This document shows, in pieces, positions 24,560 through 34,864 of a DNA stretch of 64,000 bases (its first letter is position 1; every line of letters begins with the position of its first letter). Made by a program: the position numbers and the translations under genes. Source of the stretch: Heterodera schachtii (Eukaryota > Nematoda > Chromadorea > Rhabditida > Heteroderidae); NCBI GenBank assembly GCA_023374025.1, contig SIJG01000050.1:387719-451718 (forward strand). The letters are read 5' to 3'. The notes under the pieces are model-generated. The model made no database searches, was not told the DNA's origin, and saw only the letters and a program-made list of their open reading frames with translations.

Positions 24560-25515
24560 AAACCTCGGGGAAATACTTTAGAAGTGGGCCCGTTAAAAAA
24601 ACGCCCAAAACGTGTTCCAATCAATCTCTTATGACCTCTAATGTGTATAAAAAATAGTCCCGAGGTGCGGAAATGCCAAAAAACCGGTTTTTGAACCGGT
24701 TTAAAACTCGAAAATTTGAGTGAAAAGGTGGGCCCCTGACCCTTTAAAATGGTCAAATTCGATCAAATTTGGTATCATTCGAAAGCTCTTGATGAGTTAA
24801 GTCTAAAAAATCAGGTATAAATTCGAACCGATGCCATCTAGGCATTGGGACAACTGAGTCCCAGTGAAAATGGACGCTTCAGTACCAAAAAAATTTTTTT
24901 TCTTATATAATGCACGAAAATCGTTTAGCCTTGAATATCGAGTATTGCGCTAAAAAACCGCCGCACACTCGACTACGGCGGCCAGTAGGTGGGGCGAGAC
25001 TACGGGCTACGGAAGAAGTCCGCGCGTGATCCGCAGGCGGTTGACTGATTGGCGGGGGCCCTTCGGGCCCCCGCAGTCAACCGCCTGTGGCGCTCGTCAA
25101 ACTTTTTCCTCCGCCCTCCGTCTCGCCCCACTACTTGCTCCGTCTTCGCATGCTCCCTTTTGCGAAATTTTTGCTTTTAAATGGTTATTTCTTTTGGTAC
25201 TGAAGCGTCCATTTTCACTGGGACTCAGTTGTCCCAATGCCTAGATGGCATCGGTTCGAATTCATACCTGGTTTTTTAGACTTAGCTCATCAAGAGCTTT
25301 CGAACGATACCAAATTTGTCCGAATTTGGGCGTTTTAAAAGGTCATGAGCCCCCCTTTTCACTCAAATTTTCGAGTTTAAAACCGGTTCAAAAACCGGTT
25401 TTTTGGCATTTCCGCACCTCGGGACTATTTTTTATACACATTAGAGGTCATAAGAGATTGATTGGAACACGTTTTGGGCGTTTTTTTAACGGGCCCACTT
25501 CTAAAGTACACCCAA
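24560..25515. mobile_element. Large foldback element FB2 with GC-rich centre
   Basis: Arms 24569-24885 and 25200-25510 are inverted copies. The outer 160 bases are almost identical (GAAGTGGGCCCGTTAAAAA, AAAACCGGTTTTTGAACCGG), the inner part somewhat diverged. The centre (24950-25180) is GC-rich and has its own strong hairpin GCGGGGGCCC-TTC-GGGCCCCCGC near 25050-25076 between two copies of GCGGTTGACTG. No protein is recognised. Partial copies lie at 26900-26980 and 33340-33605. Confidence 0.85.
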
Positions 25516-25691
25516 CCTCGGAATTGAACAAAAAGTCGAAAATTCAAAATTGTTATTCTTTAAATGATTAAAAATGGGATTTTTAAACTTTCGCCTAATT
25601 TTTCAGGACTTGTTTGCATTTTTTCGTGCTTTTTTGGCGATTTTTTATGACTTTTTTAGCCGACTTTTGGTGTGCTAATTGAACCACAAAA

Positions 25692-26004
25692 ATGAACAGA
25701 CGGTAAGGAAATTTTCTTAAATAAAATTACAATTTTCATTTTCCCATTTTTTTTTTCATGTTTCAGTTGGATTTGTAGCGACGTTTGGATGGACATTCTG
25801 CCATCATTTGACCATTCTGTGCTCGCATTTCTCCGATCCAACAAACAAATTTGGGACAGAAGTGGCACCAAATTGGAATTGTTTATTGAAAATAACCAGC
25901 CGATTTGGGATGTTTTTATTCGTGAAATTTGGCCAATTTTTGCGACAAACATTCGCCATTTGATCTGCTTCTTCTTTTTCTCTCAAAACTTTGAAGACAT
26001 GTAA
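25692..26004 (+). pseudogene. Family A copy A3, exon 2/exon 3 fusion, interrupted
   Basis: First exon 25692-25702 and the F-box-like exon start (25767) are normal up to WMDILPSFDH. There the sequence jumps directly into exon 3 (SVLAFLRSNKQIWDRSGTK). Both parent exons contain TTGACCAT in the same frame at this point, so an 8-base direct repeat explains the deletion of half of exon 2, the intron and the start of exon 3. The frame continues through NIRHL and is then lost at about 25965 where the foldback at 25985 begins. The predicted product is 82 residues. Confidence 0.8.
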
Positions 26005-26685
26005 CTTTTCCTATAGGATAAGAAAAAACCTGAAAAAATTCATTTAAGCATAATTTTTCATGCTGATCATAAAAGTCAATTGCACCAAAGTGATCAGAGC
26101 AATCCTTCAAGATGATCTGAAAACCGTAAAATGGCTTGAAAGTGGGGTAAATTTGGGAAAAAATTCCTAGGGGGCTGGAAAAAAATTTTCGTGGAAGACG
26201 AATATGGCGGACAGAAAGAGCATAAAATTTGCTACAAAATGTAAAAAACCGCATGTCGCTGCGACTTCTGTACACTGAGACTCCGGACGATTAATTTCCA
26301 AGTGATCAAAACTACTGTAAAATGCACTGTTTTCTTAAGAATTACAGTACTTTTTTGCTGTTCGAAATTAAACGTGTAGATTCTCAGTGTGCAGAGGTCG
26401 CAGCGACATGCCGTTTTTTACATTTTGTAGCAAATTTTGTGCTCTTTCTGTCCGCCACATTCGTCTTCCACGAAAAATTTTTTCCAACCCCCTAGGAATT
26501 TTTTTCTGAAAATTTCCCGATTTCAAGCCATTTTGAGGTTTTCAGATCACCCCGAAGGAGTGGTCTGATCACGGTGGAGCAAAGGACTTTTTTGATCAGC
26601 TTGAAAAGTTATGCTAACATGAATTTTTTCAGATTTTTTCTTACCCAATAGAAAAAGTTACGTTTCTTCAAAGTTTTGAGTTTAT
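25985..26685. mobile_element. Foldback element FB3 inserted in A3
   Basis: Arms of about 300 bases at 25985-26280 and 26380-26685 are inverted copies (CAAAACTTTGAAGA ... TCTTCAAAGTTTTG; CGTGGAAGACGAAT ... ATTCGTCTTCCACG; CGCAGCGACATG in both orientations). The centre is near 26330. No coding content. It sits exactly where A3 loses homology. Confidence 0.85.
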
Positions 26686-26689
26686 AATT

Positions 26690-27005
26690 TTGGAACGCCT
26701 GATTTGGGACCATTTTCGGAAAAAAATTCATTTAAAAAAAATTTTCTTCTACACTTTCCGATTTTTTTGTGTGGCTCTTAATATTTATGGGGGAGGTATG
26801 CTTGGTAAAAATTTAAGCTCGATTCGTCCACGGGAAATAGACGAAGTGGCAAAAAAATTCCAAGATTTGATCGTTTTAAAAAAAGTTATAGTGCAAAATA
26901 TCTCTATTTTTCGAGTTTTAAACCGGTTCAAAAACCGGTTTTTTGGCATTTCCGCAACTGGAGACCTATTTTTTCGTGCTTAGCTCCTGAAGACGAAAAA
27001 CGGCC
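26690..27005. repeat. Unrecognised block with a partial FB2 arm
   Basis: The right part (26915-26960) matches the FB2 arm (AAACCGGTTCAAAAACCGG, TTTTTTGGCATTTCCGCA). The rest is not recognised. A 97-codon open frame crosses it but contains repeat sequence, so it is not called as a gene. Confidence 0.45.
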
Positions 27006-27161
27006 AAAATTTATTTGGACAATTTGAGCCACTTAAATAATATTGTGCCGGCGATTGTGTGAATTTGTGCGCTTTTATTGTTGATTTTCTTTTTAAATTT
27101 TGCTGCTTAAAACGAGAAAGTGTCGAAAATTACAAAATTCTATTTTTTAGTTTTTTATGGG

Positions 27162-27170
27162 TATATAAAG
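27162..27170 (+). promoter_or_regulatory. TATA box of A4
   Basis: TATATAAAG, 45 bases before the ATG, with the downstream block GACTTTTTCATTCATAATAC identical to A7 and A11. Confidence 0.65.
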
Positions 27171-27206
27171 ACGTCAAACAGACTTTTTCATTCATAATAC
27201 CTTTAA

Positions 27207-27409
27207 ATGAATCGAAGGTAAGGAATTCATTTTCATTTTACATTTTTTTTTTTTTTACGAATTTCAGTTGGATTTGTAGCGACGTTTGGATGGACATTCT
27301 TCCATCTTTTGACCATGCTCAACTTGGTCTCAAAATGGCATTGCTTTCCGACCGTTTTTTGAAAATTTTAGTGCAATTTGTTAACAGGTTTTCACCAAAA
27401 ACTGCCTAA
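27207..27409 (+). pseudogene. Family A copy A4, truncated in the F-box-like exon
   Basis: First exon 27207-27217 and exon 2 from 27268 read WICSDVWMDILPSFDHAQLG to LLSDRF, then family homology stops at about 27354. The next bases are the TTGAAAATTTTAGTGCAATT border of a hairpin-repeat block. A stop follows at 27407-27409, giving 50 codons. The promoter is intact, so a truncated transcript is possible. Confidence 0.8.
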
Positions 27410-27805
27410 TTTTTGCGATTTTTAAGTCATGCCACGACTTTTTTTGTTTCTAAAAACGTTTTTTTACGGCGCGCTTTTTTTAAAAAATTTTAGTGGATGG
27501 GGGGTCCGGCTGTGCCGATAGGCGCCGCCGGGAGAAAAATTGAGAATTTTTAACGAATTTTATTAAGAAAATGGCTAAATTTTTCAGAAAAGGGGGAAAG
27601 AGAGGGAAGAGAAAATAGTATTAAAACGAAAATAAATAAATAAATATCAGCGAAATACAGTAGCTCATTAAGCACAAAAAAATTTAAAAAGTTGGTGAAG
27701 CCTAAAATAAAGGACAATCTTTAAAAAAAGGACATTTTAAATTTTAAAGGTCCGGCCCCTCCAAAAAAGGACAAATCTTTAAAAAAAGGACACTTGGCAA
27801 CCCTG
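27355..27805. mobile_element. Truncated hAT-like element with hairpin palindrome
   Basis: Contains a CCGGCTGTGCCGATAGGCGCCG palindrome (27506-27531) and subterminal AAAGGACAATCTTT / AAAAAAGGACA words, and ends TTGGCAACCCTG at about 27805, the complement of a CAGGGTTGCCAA start. The left terminus is missing, so the breakpoint in A4 is probably a later deletion. Confidence 0.55.
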
Positions 27806-28169
27806 AGCTAAAGTCAAACTTTTATATTTGACGTTCTTTTACCATTTTCCGCACCCGTCAAGTTCCCAAAAATTTTTTGGAAAAATGCACCGCAAAAAAA
27901 TTATCAAAATCTGATTTTTAAAACCCCGATTACATTTGAAAGATAGGATTTGCTAATTTACTCTCCAAGTGCGGAAATCGGATTCAAAAGACTAATTGGT
28001 GTGTCACAAAAGGCAAAAATGTGTTGTTTTTTTTTATGCGTCCAATTATGTATGTGTTTCTCTCTGTCAAAAAATCGGAAATTCAATTTTCAACAAAATT
28101 TGATTTTATAAAAAATTTTATTTATTGTTTAGAAAGGGATTTTGCAGGGCAATAATTTATTCAAATTTT

Positions 28170-28210
28170 GTGACATCAATCAATTGGAAAACGGCAAAGT
28201 TGCAGCAAAA
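28170..28210 (+). promoter_or_regulatory. TATA-less upstream block of A5
   Basis: TGACATCAATCAATTGGAAA followed by ACGGCAAAGTTGCAGCAAAA immediately before the ATG. The same block precedes A16 and, with variations, A9 and A14, and in inverted form A1, A15 and the relic at 29368. Confidence 0.5.
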
Positions 28211-29080
28211 ATGAACAAACGGTGAGGAATTTTTTTTAAATTACAAATTTTCATTTACCCTAATTTTTTCCATGTTTCAGTTGGCTTTGTAGCGACGTTT
28301 GGATGGACATTCTGCCATCTTTTGACCATGCTCAACTCGGACTCAAAATGGCATTGCTTTCCGACCGTTTCGATATTTTGGTGGACACGCATTTTGATGG
28401 AAAAAGCGAATTGACAATTTGGAGACGTATCAGAATTGACAAGGACGAAGGACCAAAAGCAAACGATATTGGACCAAAAGCGAAACTGTCTGTACGGATC
28501 GATGGCACATTTGTGGGATTTCCATTGCCGGACCATCCCCTGCCCAACAGAATTCGCTTTAAGAACCTTCGGATTGAGTAATTTCGAAAATTATACAGAA
28601 ACCAATTAATGTTCTTCATTTTTCTCCCTTTTCAGTTACATTGACCATTCTGTGCTCACATTTCTCCGTTCAAACAAGCAAATTTGGGACAGAAATGGCA
28701 CCAAATTACAGTTGTCCATTGATGATGACCATACCGAAGATAACCAGCGAATTTGGGATATTTTTGTCACTGAAATTTGGCCAACTTTTGCGACAAGCAT
28801 TCGCCATTTTGGCTTTGACGATGGCGATCATTTAGACAATTTGCGTCGTCTCATTTCACCAACAATTCTCACTGATCTTGATCATCTGAATTCAATCTAT
28901 TCCAATTATCTGTGCCCCGATGGAATTGCTGACGATGGGCCAAATGCAACTGCTGGCCAAGCATTGTCAAAATGGTTGCACACTCCGAGCAAAAATGGTC
29001 AACCGAAGCGATTGTATCGCAATGATTCGAAAATTCGGGTGCTAATTTTAAATATATTTCAGATTTGGTCTGCGATATGA
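28211..29080 (+). pseudogene. Family A copy A5 with internal deletion
   Basis: Exons 28211-28221, 28281-28577 and 28636 onward are normal through KWLHTPSKNGQPKRLYRND. At about 29024 the sequence jumps into the second half of exon 4 (equivalent of ENSGANFN) in another frame, deleting the end of exon 3, intron 3 and the first two thirds of exon 4, including the EKLTL and RCPIGE motifs. Translation ends at 29078-29080 after 250 codons. The original last exon survives at 29203-29257 and the 3' UTR hairpin at 29265-29281. The upstream region is intact, so a shortened protein with an F-box-like part could still be made. Confidence 0.8.
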
Positions 29081-29354
29081 CAATTATTCGGGTGCCAATT
29101 TGAACAGTGTCCGATTTGATTTGTGGGGTGGAAATGATTGCATTGGGTGAACAGCAACTGCAATTTTTGATTGTCGTAGAATAAAAATGAAAATAATTTT
29201 AGGCCATTGTCGCCACCATCAGTGGAAGAAGAAGCGGATCATAGCAACGGAAATTAATATATTTGAGAAATGATCGATCTCGCCAGTAGGAAACGGATTT
29301 TATGCCATTATTTTCTCTTATAAATGTTTTTGTTAATTCTTTCGTTCGAATAAA

Positions 29355-29630
29355 ACATATTTGTTCATTTTTGCTGCAACTTTGCCGTTTTCCAATTGAT
29401 TGATGTCTCAATGAATTAATAATTCTCCTTCAAAATTCTTTTCTAAACAATAGATCAAATTTCTATATTTTAATGAGGACTGAAAAGAAAATGAAAAAAT
29501 TGGGGTAGAAAAAAATCTTCAAAAACATGTAAAAAAGTGCTAGGAATTGAAGTGGATTCTGATTGTTTTTTTCCGGATTTGGTAACACTCACCGAAATCA
29601 ATTCAAATCATTCGGGGCAAATGTTCTTCA
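29355..29630 (-). pseudogene. Relic of a family A 5' end on the minus strand
   Basis: The reverse complement reads GCAGCAAAAATGAACAAA, i.e. the TATA-less upstream block plus the first exon start, and further upstream matches the region before A16 (61940-62220), including the TTTTTCCGGATTTGGTAACAC block. The gene body is absent. It forms an inverted pair with the promoter of A5. Confidence 0.7.
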
Positions 29631-29639
29631 CCACTGCCC

Positions 29640-30273
29640 GTGCTGGTGCGTTTCGTAAAAACTGCCAATGGGTTCCAAAACAAAATGGCTAATATATATA
29701 AATTCATAACTTGGCCCAAATTCAACCAAATTAATATTTCATGGTATCATTCAATAGCTTTAATTGTTCTCTTTCAGAATATATTTTTCGTAAATTTTTA
29801 ACTTAAGTATGAGAAAAGTTATTGTCACAAAATTTCAAAAATCCTAAGTCAGAATTTTTTGCAAAAACTTTTTTGAAACTAAATGAAATTTTCTGAAATT
29901 TTAAAGGTAAATAGAGAATTCTTAGGGCTATCGAATATATAATTAATTTTGGCTCAATTGCATTTTAAAGACTTTAAATTTTAATGTTTATACTTCTATT
30001 TGCATGATCATTGCAAAAAAACATAGCATGTTCAATGCTTTATAACTTTTCTCATACTTAAGTTAAAATTTACGAAAAATAATTCTGAAAGAGAACAATT
30101 AAAGCTATTGAATGATACCATGAAATAATAATTTGGTTGAATTTGGGCCAAGTTATGAATTTATATATATTAGCCATTTTGTTTTGGAACCCATTGGCGG
30201 TTTTACGAAACGCGCATGGGTGGGGGTTTTAAAAAAATACCAATTTGGCAGTTTTTACGAAACGCACTAGCAC
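29640..30273. mobile_element. Complete foldback element FB1 with 11-base target duplication
   Basis: Ends are GTGCTGGTGCGTTTCGTAAA and its complement with one mismatch over 29 bases (GTGCTAGTGCG at the right). Long arms of about 200 bases then match in inverted orientation (AACTTGGCCCAAATTCAACC, AGCTTTAATTGTTCTCTTTC). Flanks are identical: CACCACTGCCC at 29629-29639 and 30274-30284. The paralogous upstream region of A16 near 61938-61985 has this site uninterrupted. Duplications of 9-11 bases suggest Mutator-type mobilisation, but there is no transposase. Confidence 0.9.
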
Positions 30274-30371
30274 CACCACTGCCCAGTTATTTTTTTAAAT
30301 TTATGTAAATGCGAATTTTGTTGAAAATTGAATTTTCGATTTTTTGGCAGAAGAGAGAAATATATAATTGA

Positions 30372-30911
30372 CAGGGCTGCCGAAAGTATGCAAATGCATA
30401 TTTTTTTTCCTGGCTTCTCCATGCTCTAAATAGTAGGAAAAACACTTTCTTTTTTATGTTTGCGTATAAAAATCGGGACTTTTATTTGCATATTTTTGCA
30501 TATTTCGAGATTTTTGTGCATATTTGCATATTTTGGGTTTTTTCTGCATATTTTGCCATTTTTTGTGCATATTTCCCGATTTTTTTGCATATTTTGCCAT
30601 TTTCCAACAAAAACTTTCCGATTTTAAAATCACTTAAGAAAAAAATTTGATTAGGCATAAAATTATTTCCAAATCTGAATGGGTGCGCGAATGGGTCAAC
30701 AGTGGGCTTTACTGTCGAAAATATTGAGAAATTTTTGATTTGCAATTGCAAAATCAACCATAAAATTTATGAGGAAAAAAATTTTTTTTTTGAATTTGCA
30801 TCCCTAATTTTCAAGTTTTTTTTGTGTATATTTGATGCATATTTCACGACTTTATTTGCATATTTATGGGCATATTTTGGGTACTTTTCGTGTATATTTT
30901 TGGCAGCCCTG
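30372..30911. mobile_element. hAT-like element with GCATATTTT repeats
   Basis: Starts CAGGGCTGCC and ends GGCAGCCCTG. Subterminal zones are filled with TTTGCATATTTTTGCATATT words. An 8-base duplication is not preserved at the flanks (ATAATTGA versus GTAATAAC), so the element or its surroundings have been rearranged. A degraded relative lies at 51252-51425. Open frames on both strands are made of the repeat. Confidence 0.7.
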
Positions 30912-31163
30912 GTAATAACAACAAAATCACATCTGTCAAGCCAATTTGGAACGTTATTGCCTATGAAATTTGGCCAATTTTTGCTTCTAACATTCGCCAT
31001 TTCAATTTCAATGATGTTTATGCTTTGGACGATTTGCGTAGCCGTATTTCACCGACAATTCTCACTGATCTTGATCAATTGAATGCAATCAATTCTGGTC
31101 GTATGTTTCCCGGTTGAATTACTGATTTTGATAGGCCGAATGCAACTGCTCGCCATTTTATAT
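30912..31163 (+). pseudogene. Family A fragment A6 (part of exon 3)
   Basis: Reads KPIWNVIAYEIWPIFASNIR, LDDLRSRISPTILTDLDQLN and then a stop after FPG before ITDFDRPNATA. Only the middle of exon 3 is present. The left side is cut by the hAT-like element and the right side runs into the upstream region of B1. Confidence 0.8.
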
Positions 31164-31206
31164 GATTTTTGCCCATCAGTATTCAAATGTACGCTAATAT
31201 TTTTCG

Positions 31207-31214
31207 TATAAAAA
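31207..31214 (+). promoter_or_regulatory. TATA-like box of B1
   Basis: TATAAAAA within TGTACGC...TATAAAAATGCCC, 84 bases before the ATG. The same block precedes B2 (49229-49236, 87 bases) and is preserved in relics at 34731 and 43300. Confidence 0.6.
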
Positions 31215-31290
31215 TGCCCTTGTTTCTTCCCCTCCTCCTCATTCCTTTCATTCATTCTCCCTATATTTTACGGTCATTTTGTTGCTGCAA

Positions 31291-32947
31291 ATGCCTTCCG
31301 AAATTCCGTACGTTTATTATTTCTTTTTTTTGACGTTTCACATTTCTTTTGTTTAACTTTTAAATGTTTCAAAATGCACTTAATTTTGAGGCTTACATTA
31401 GCTTCTTCATTGGATTTCAAATAAAATTTACACTTTGGCTTCCCTCGCTTTGAACTTTTCCCTCCTTTTCCATTCATTCATTTTCCAATTCATTTTTCAG
31501 TTGGCGTGCCAGGATTTTGAAGCTGATGGTCGACTGTGGCCTCATTTTTTGGTTCTTTTCTGAATATTTCAAAAAACGACTATGCCCTCCCAAAGAAATG
31601 TAAAAAATTAAACAAAATTTCATAAAAATTCTTCGTTTTTTCAGCTTTATCTCTGCCGATTGTTGGCTTTTGGTGTTCGATTTCCTTACGCCTTCCCAAC
31701 TTGGCCTCGAAATTGCACTGATCAGCCGTCGATTTGATCTCCGAGTGGACGAACATTTCAAGACACGCAAATGGATGTTGAACAAACAATTGAAAATTCA
31801 ATGGAAAATTGGAGAAAATGGCACCAAGCAAATGCAAATTGTCGATGTCGACAAAAGAAAAGCATTGCCAATCCCGCAAAAGCCGTTCCCGAACAAAGTG
31901 ATCGGATTCAGCAACTGCATTCGTATCATGTAACCAACTGATTAGAATGGAACTGATTTGTAGCCATCACATTTTCTACGCTTTTCAGTTACATCGATCA
32001 AAAAGTGCTCAATTTTCTCGGCCATTTTCACCGTTTTTTCGTCGCTTATACAATGGATTTGGAAATTGTCACTAAAAATGGTCGCATTTTGGAATTTGTG
32101 TTGCACAACATTTGGCCAATGTTACGTGATTCAATTCGTCGCTTGTTTCTGAACACCATCGCTTTTCGCTGTTTGCGTCAATTGGCACCGTCAATGCTCA
32201 CCAATTGTCCATCCCTTTGCGCTGTCGTTTTCAATGACGACGACATTGTGCCCGAATTTCCGATCGATGACAATGCCAATCCGTCAGATGGCCAAGCGGT
32301 GGCAAAATGGCTGTTGACGCCCCATCCGGACGGTGTGCCGAAGTGGTTCAAATGCTCTGTTAATTCATCGGTTGCTCAATGGTCGTCAACGATTGAACAA
32401 TTCAAATCGGTGGATTATTCATTCACCACTTTTTATGAGTTTTTTGTGATTTTTTGTCTCTTTTTTAGGCATTTTCCAATGCTTCTTCACCAGTGACTTT
32501 CCGCATTTACTTGACGCTTTCATCCGCTTTAATTGACTCCGTTTTGCCATTTGATCTGATCAATGAAGTGACGGGGGAGCAATTGAAACTTCAACAAAAT
32601 GACACCAAAGCTTGGTTCACGCGTTGTCCAATTGGATGGGATGAGATGAAATGGATCAATGTGTGGAAGGAATTGAGTGCTGCTCGACCGAAAAGGATTA
32701 TCATTTGGATCAAAGACGATGGATTTGACGAGGGGTGAACAATTTAATTAAAATGATCAATGCTTTTTTGGTAATAGTTTAGCTTGGTATGACATCTTTT
32801 TCAAAAATTAAATTCAAAATTTAACTTTCGACCTTTTGTTCGTATTCGGGTCCGGGGTTCGAAATTGATCGAAATGGTGTCATTCAATTAAATCATCGTT
32901 TTTTTAGTCTTCTCGACGCCGCTTCGCCCGGGCCAAGTGATCACTGA
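31291..32947 (+). CDS. Family B F-box-like gene B1
   Basis: Six exons: 31291-31307 (MPSEI plus two bases), 31501-31599, 31645-31929, 31989-32409, 32469-32734, 32908-32947. They total 1128 bases (375 codons plus stop) with all phases consistent. Exon 2 adds a hydrophobic segment (LIFWFFSEYFKKRL). Exon 3 carries the F-box-like ISADCWLLVFDFLTPSQLGL and LISRRFDLRVDEHFKTRKW. Exon 4 is YIDQKVLNFL to EQFKS and contains IWPMLRDSIRRLF. Exon 5 has SNASSPVTFRI, PFDLINEVTGEQLKL and RCPIGW. The last exon is LLDAASPGPSDH. Likely a ubiquitin-ligase substrate receptor, inferred from the F-box-like part alone. The hydrophobic exon 2 could instead be a membrane or signal segment. I recall many related proteins in cyst nematodes but cannot confirm this here. 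Confidence 0.8.
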
Positions 32948-33339
32948 GCAGCAATAGAAGCAGAAATGAATGAATTAATTGGTTGATTGATGCGATTATA
33001 TGACCGTAAATGATGTTGGCACTATGCCATTTTAAGATTGTGTTATGTATTTGACGTTTGCTTTCTCGAAAATTCGTCCATTTCCATTGTTGTATTGTAT
33101 ATGTTTTATATAATTAATTCATTGGGAGTAATCATTGATAAAGTGGCTTGTGATAAAACGGATTTGATTTCTGAGTTTTGGTTTTTGAACAGGTTTTTTA
33201 AGCCACGAAAAATTGTCCTGAAAATCGGCCAAAGATTGGTTCTCTTGACTTATACGATGTTTTTTTTCTCGTGGACCAATCTCGACGAATGTAGTACCAA
33301 TCGATAGCTCTCGATGAGACAGTTCGATCTAGGGGTGGG

Positions 33340-33605
33340 GGGAAGTTATCCGACAAGTATAAACCGGTTTTTGAACCGATTCAAAATACAAAAAGTGAAG
33401 AAAATTGGGCATTTTTAATTAATTAATTTATTTTTTATGGACATTTCAGTACCAATGAAAAATGGATAAACAAAATGAAACAACTTTTCGCAAAAGAGAG
33501 CATGCGAAGACGGAGCAAGTAATGGGGCGAGACGGAGGGCGGAGGAAAAAGTCTGACGAGCGCCACAGGCGGTTGACTGCGGGGGCCCGAAAAGCCCCCG
33601 CCAAA
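33340..33605 (-). repeat. Partial FB2 foldback copy
   Basis: Matches the centre and one arm of the element at 24560-25515 in inverted orientation: TTTTCGCAAAAGAGAGCATG, GGCGGAGGAAAAAGTCTGACG, GCGGTTGACTGCGGGGGCCC. The open frames on both strands here belong to the repeat. Confidence 0.75.
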
Positions 33606-33689
33606 GTAATTTTTGCTATTTTTGCATGGGTCGACTTGGCCTTACCCATTCGCACTATCCTTATGAAACGATCCATTTTTATTTTGGTA

Positions 33690-34140
33690 AAAATGCGGGG
33701 ATTTTTGAAGATTGTTGGTCAGATTAGCAGGGGCCCCAGATAACCAACCCATGGATGAAACGCAGAACCGTAAATAGCTTCTTGTTTTTGGGTCGTCTCA
33801 TTTCACCGACAATTCTCACCAATCTCAATGAATCGAATTCAATCGTTTCCGGTGTTCTGAACCATGCGATTTCGCACAACCATTTAAGAGTAGCAGCAGA
33901 ACGCCATTCCCCATTACTTAATGTGTACGAATAAATTAACGAATTTGGCCATTATTTTGGCTAGAAGACTTTTTTAATCTCCTCCATCCGTTTCAAACCG
34001 GTATTGTGGATCCAAAAAGTCTTTTTGTCCACTTTATATACCCATAAAAAGGAAAAAAATAAAGAAAAATTGAAATTTGATTTGATGCTCTCATTTAATG
34101 GAAAACAACAAATTGCGCTAATTACCACGCACTGTACGCT
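33690..34140. pseudogene. Duplicated intergenic block with exon 3 relic and A/B divergent promoter relic
   Basis: Bases 33690-34000 match 57412-57730 (GCGGGGATTTTTGAAGATTG, GTAAATAGC, GGGTCGTCTC). They include a short family A exon 3 relic (RLISPTILTNLNESNSI) at about 33790-33860. Bases 34005-34140 match 49085-49220, the divergent region between A10 and B2 (CCAAAAAGTCTTTTTGTCC, CTTTATATACCCATAAAAA). The A gene belonging to it is gone. Confidence 0.65.
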
Positions 34141-34147
34141 TTTTTAG

Positions 34148-34722
34148 TAGAGAACGGACAAGAAGATCGGTCGGTTTCGGTTAAAAACCGAAAAAAAAAC
34201 TGTAAAACCGACCGGTCCGATCAGGGATGCGATCGCCAAAACCCAAAAACCGGGCGCGCGAGTTGAAAAACCCGGCAAAAACCCGGCAAAAAACCCGGCA
34301 ATTTTTTAAGCCAATTATTCTCTGTAAAAAAGGTCAATAACATTTAAACAATATATTTATCACCGCTTTTCACCTGTTTGAGCAAATTTGGCATTGAAAG
34401 AAAATAATTGTGAACATTTAGGCACGAAATTTTTGAATTGAATTTGATTGAAATAAGATGCCAATTCTATTCCTCTCGTCCGTTTTGATGTTCTTGAGAA
34501 CAAAAAAGACAGATTCACAAAAGGCATTGGAAGGGAAAATTGATAGAATTGCAGAGACTAGTGATTTGAGCAGGACAAAATTGGGATTTTTGAAAATAGC
34601 CGCCCATTTTTCATCCACGTTTTTCTTGTTGAACCGGTCGCCCTGGAGCTCCTTCAGTGTTTGTTTCAACTCACGTTGAGTCAATTCCGATCGAACTGTA
34701 AAACCGACCGGTCCGATATCTA
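34148..34722 (-). mobile_element. hAT element relic carrying a transposase C-terminus
   Basis: Ends TAGAGAACGGAC at the left and GGTCCGATATCTA at the right. Flanks TTTTTTAG (34140-34147) and ATTTTTAG (34723-34730) agree at 7 of 8 bases. On the minus strand, 34684-34418 encodes FPSNAFCESVFFVLKNIKTD followed by ERNRIG, which resembles the C-terminal dimerisation block of hAT transposases (in which S-N-A, E-x-V-F and K-x-x-R-N-R-type residues recur). The catalytic part is missing. This supports assigning the other 8-base-duplication elements to hAT. It landed directly before the TATA box of a family B promoter relic. Confidence 0.7.
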
Positions 34723-34860
34723 ATTTTTAGTATAAAAACGGCCTTTTTTCTTCTTTTCCTCCTCATTCCATTCCATTCCAATGTCAACTTCTCATTGGTC
34801 TGTCGTTCACCAATTCAAATGGCTCAATTGGCGACAAGAAATCTTTAAAATATCTAGAGC
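34723..34860. pseudogene. Relic of family B promoter and family A exon 4
   Basis: TATAAAAACGGCC at 34731 followed by a pyrimidine-rich leader equals the region before B2. At 34785-34845, minus strand, IEPFELVN is readable from family A exon 4. Both are decayed remnants. Confidence 0.55.
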
Positions 34861-34864
34861 AAAA

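Noticed and set aside
25026..25571. Two open frames of 72 and 108 codons
   Set aside because: They lie in the loop and arm of the FB2 foldback, and the same sequence occurs elsewhere as a repeat.
30456..30757. Tyrosine/phenylalanine-rich open frames on both strands
   Set aside because: Frames of the GCATATTTT repeat.
33446..33743. Open frames of 76 and 93 codons on both strands
   Set aside because: Inside a partial FB2 copy. No homology beyond the repeat.
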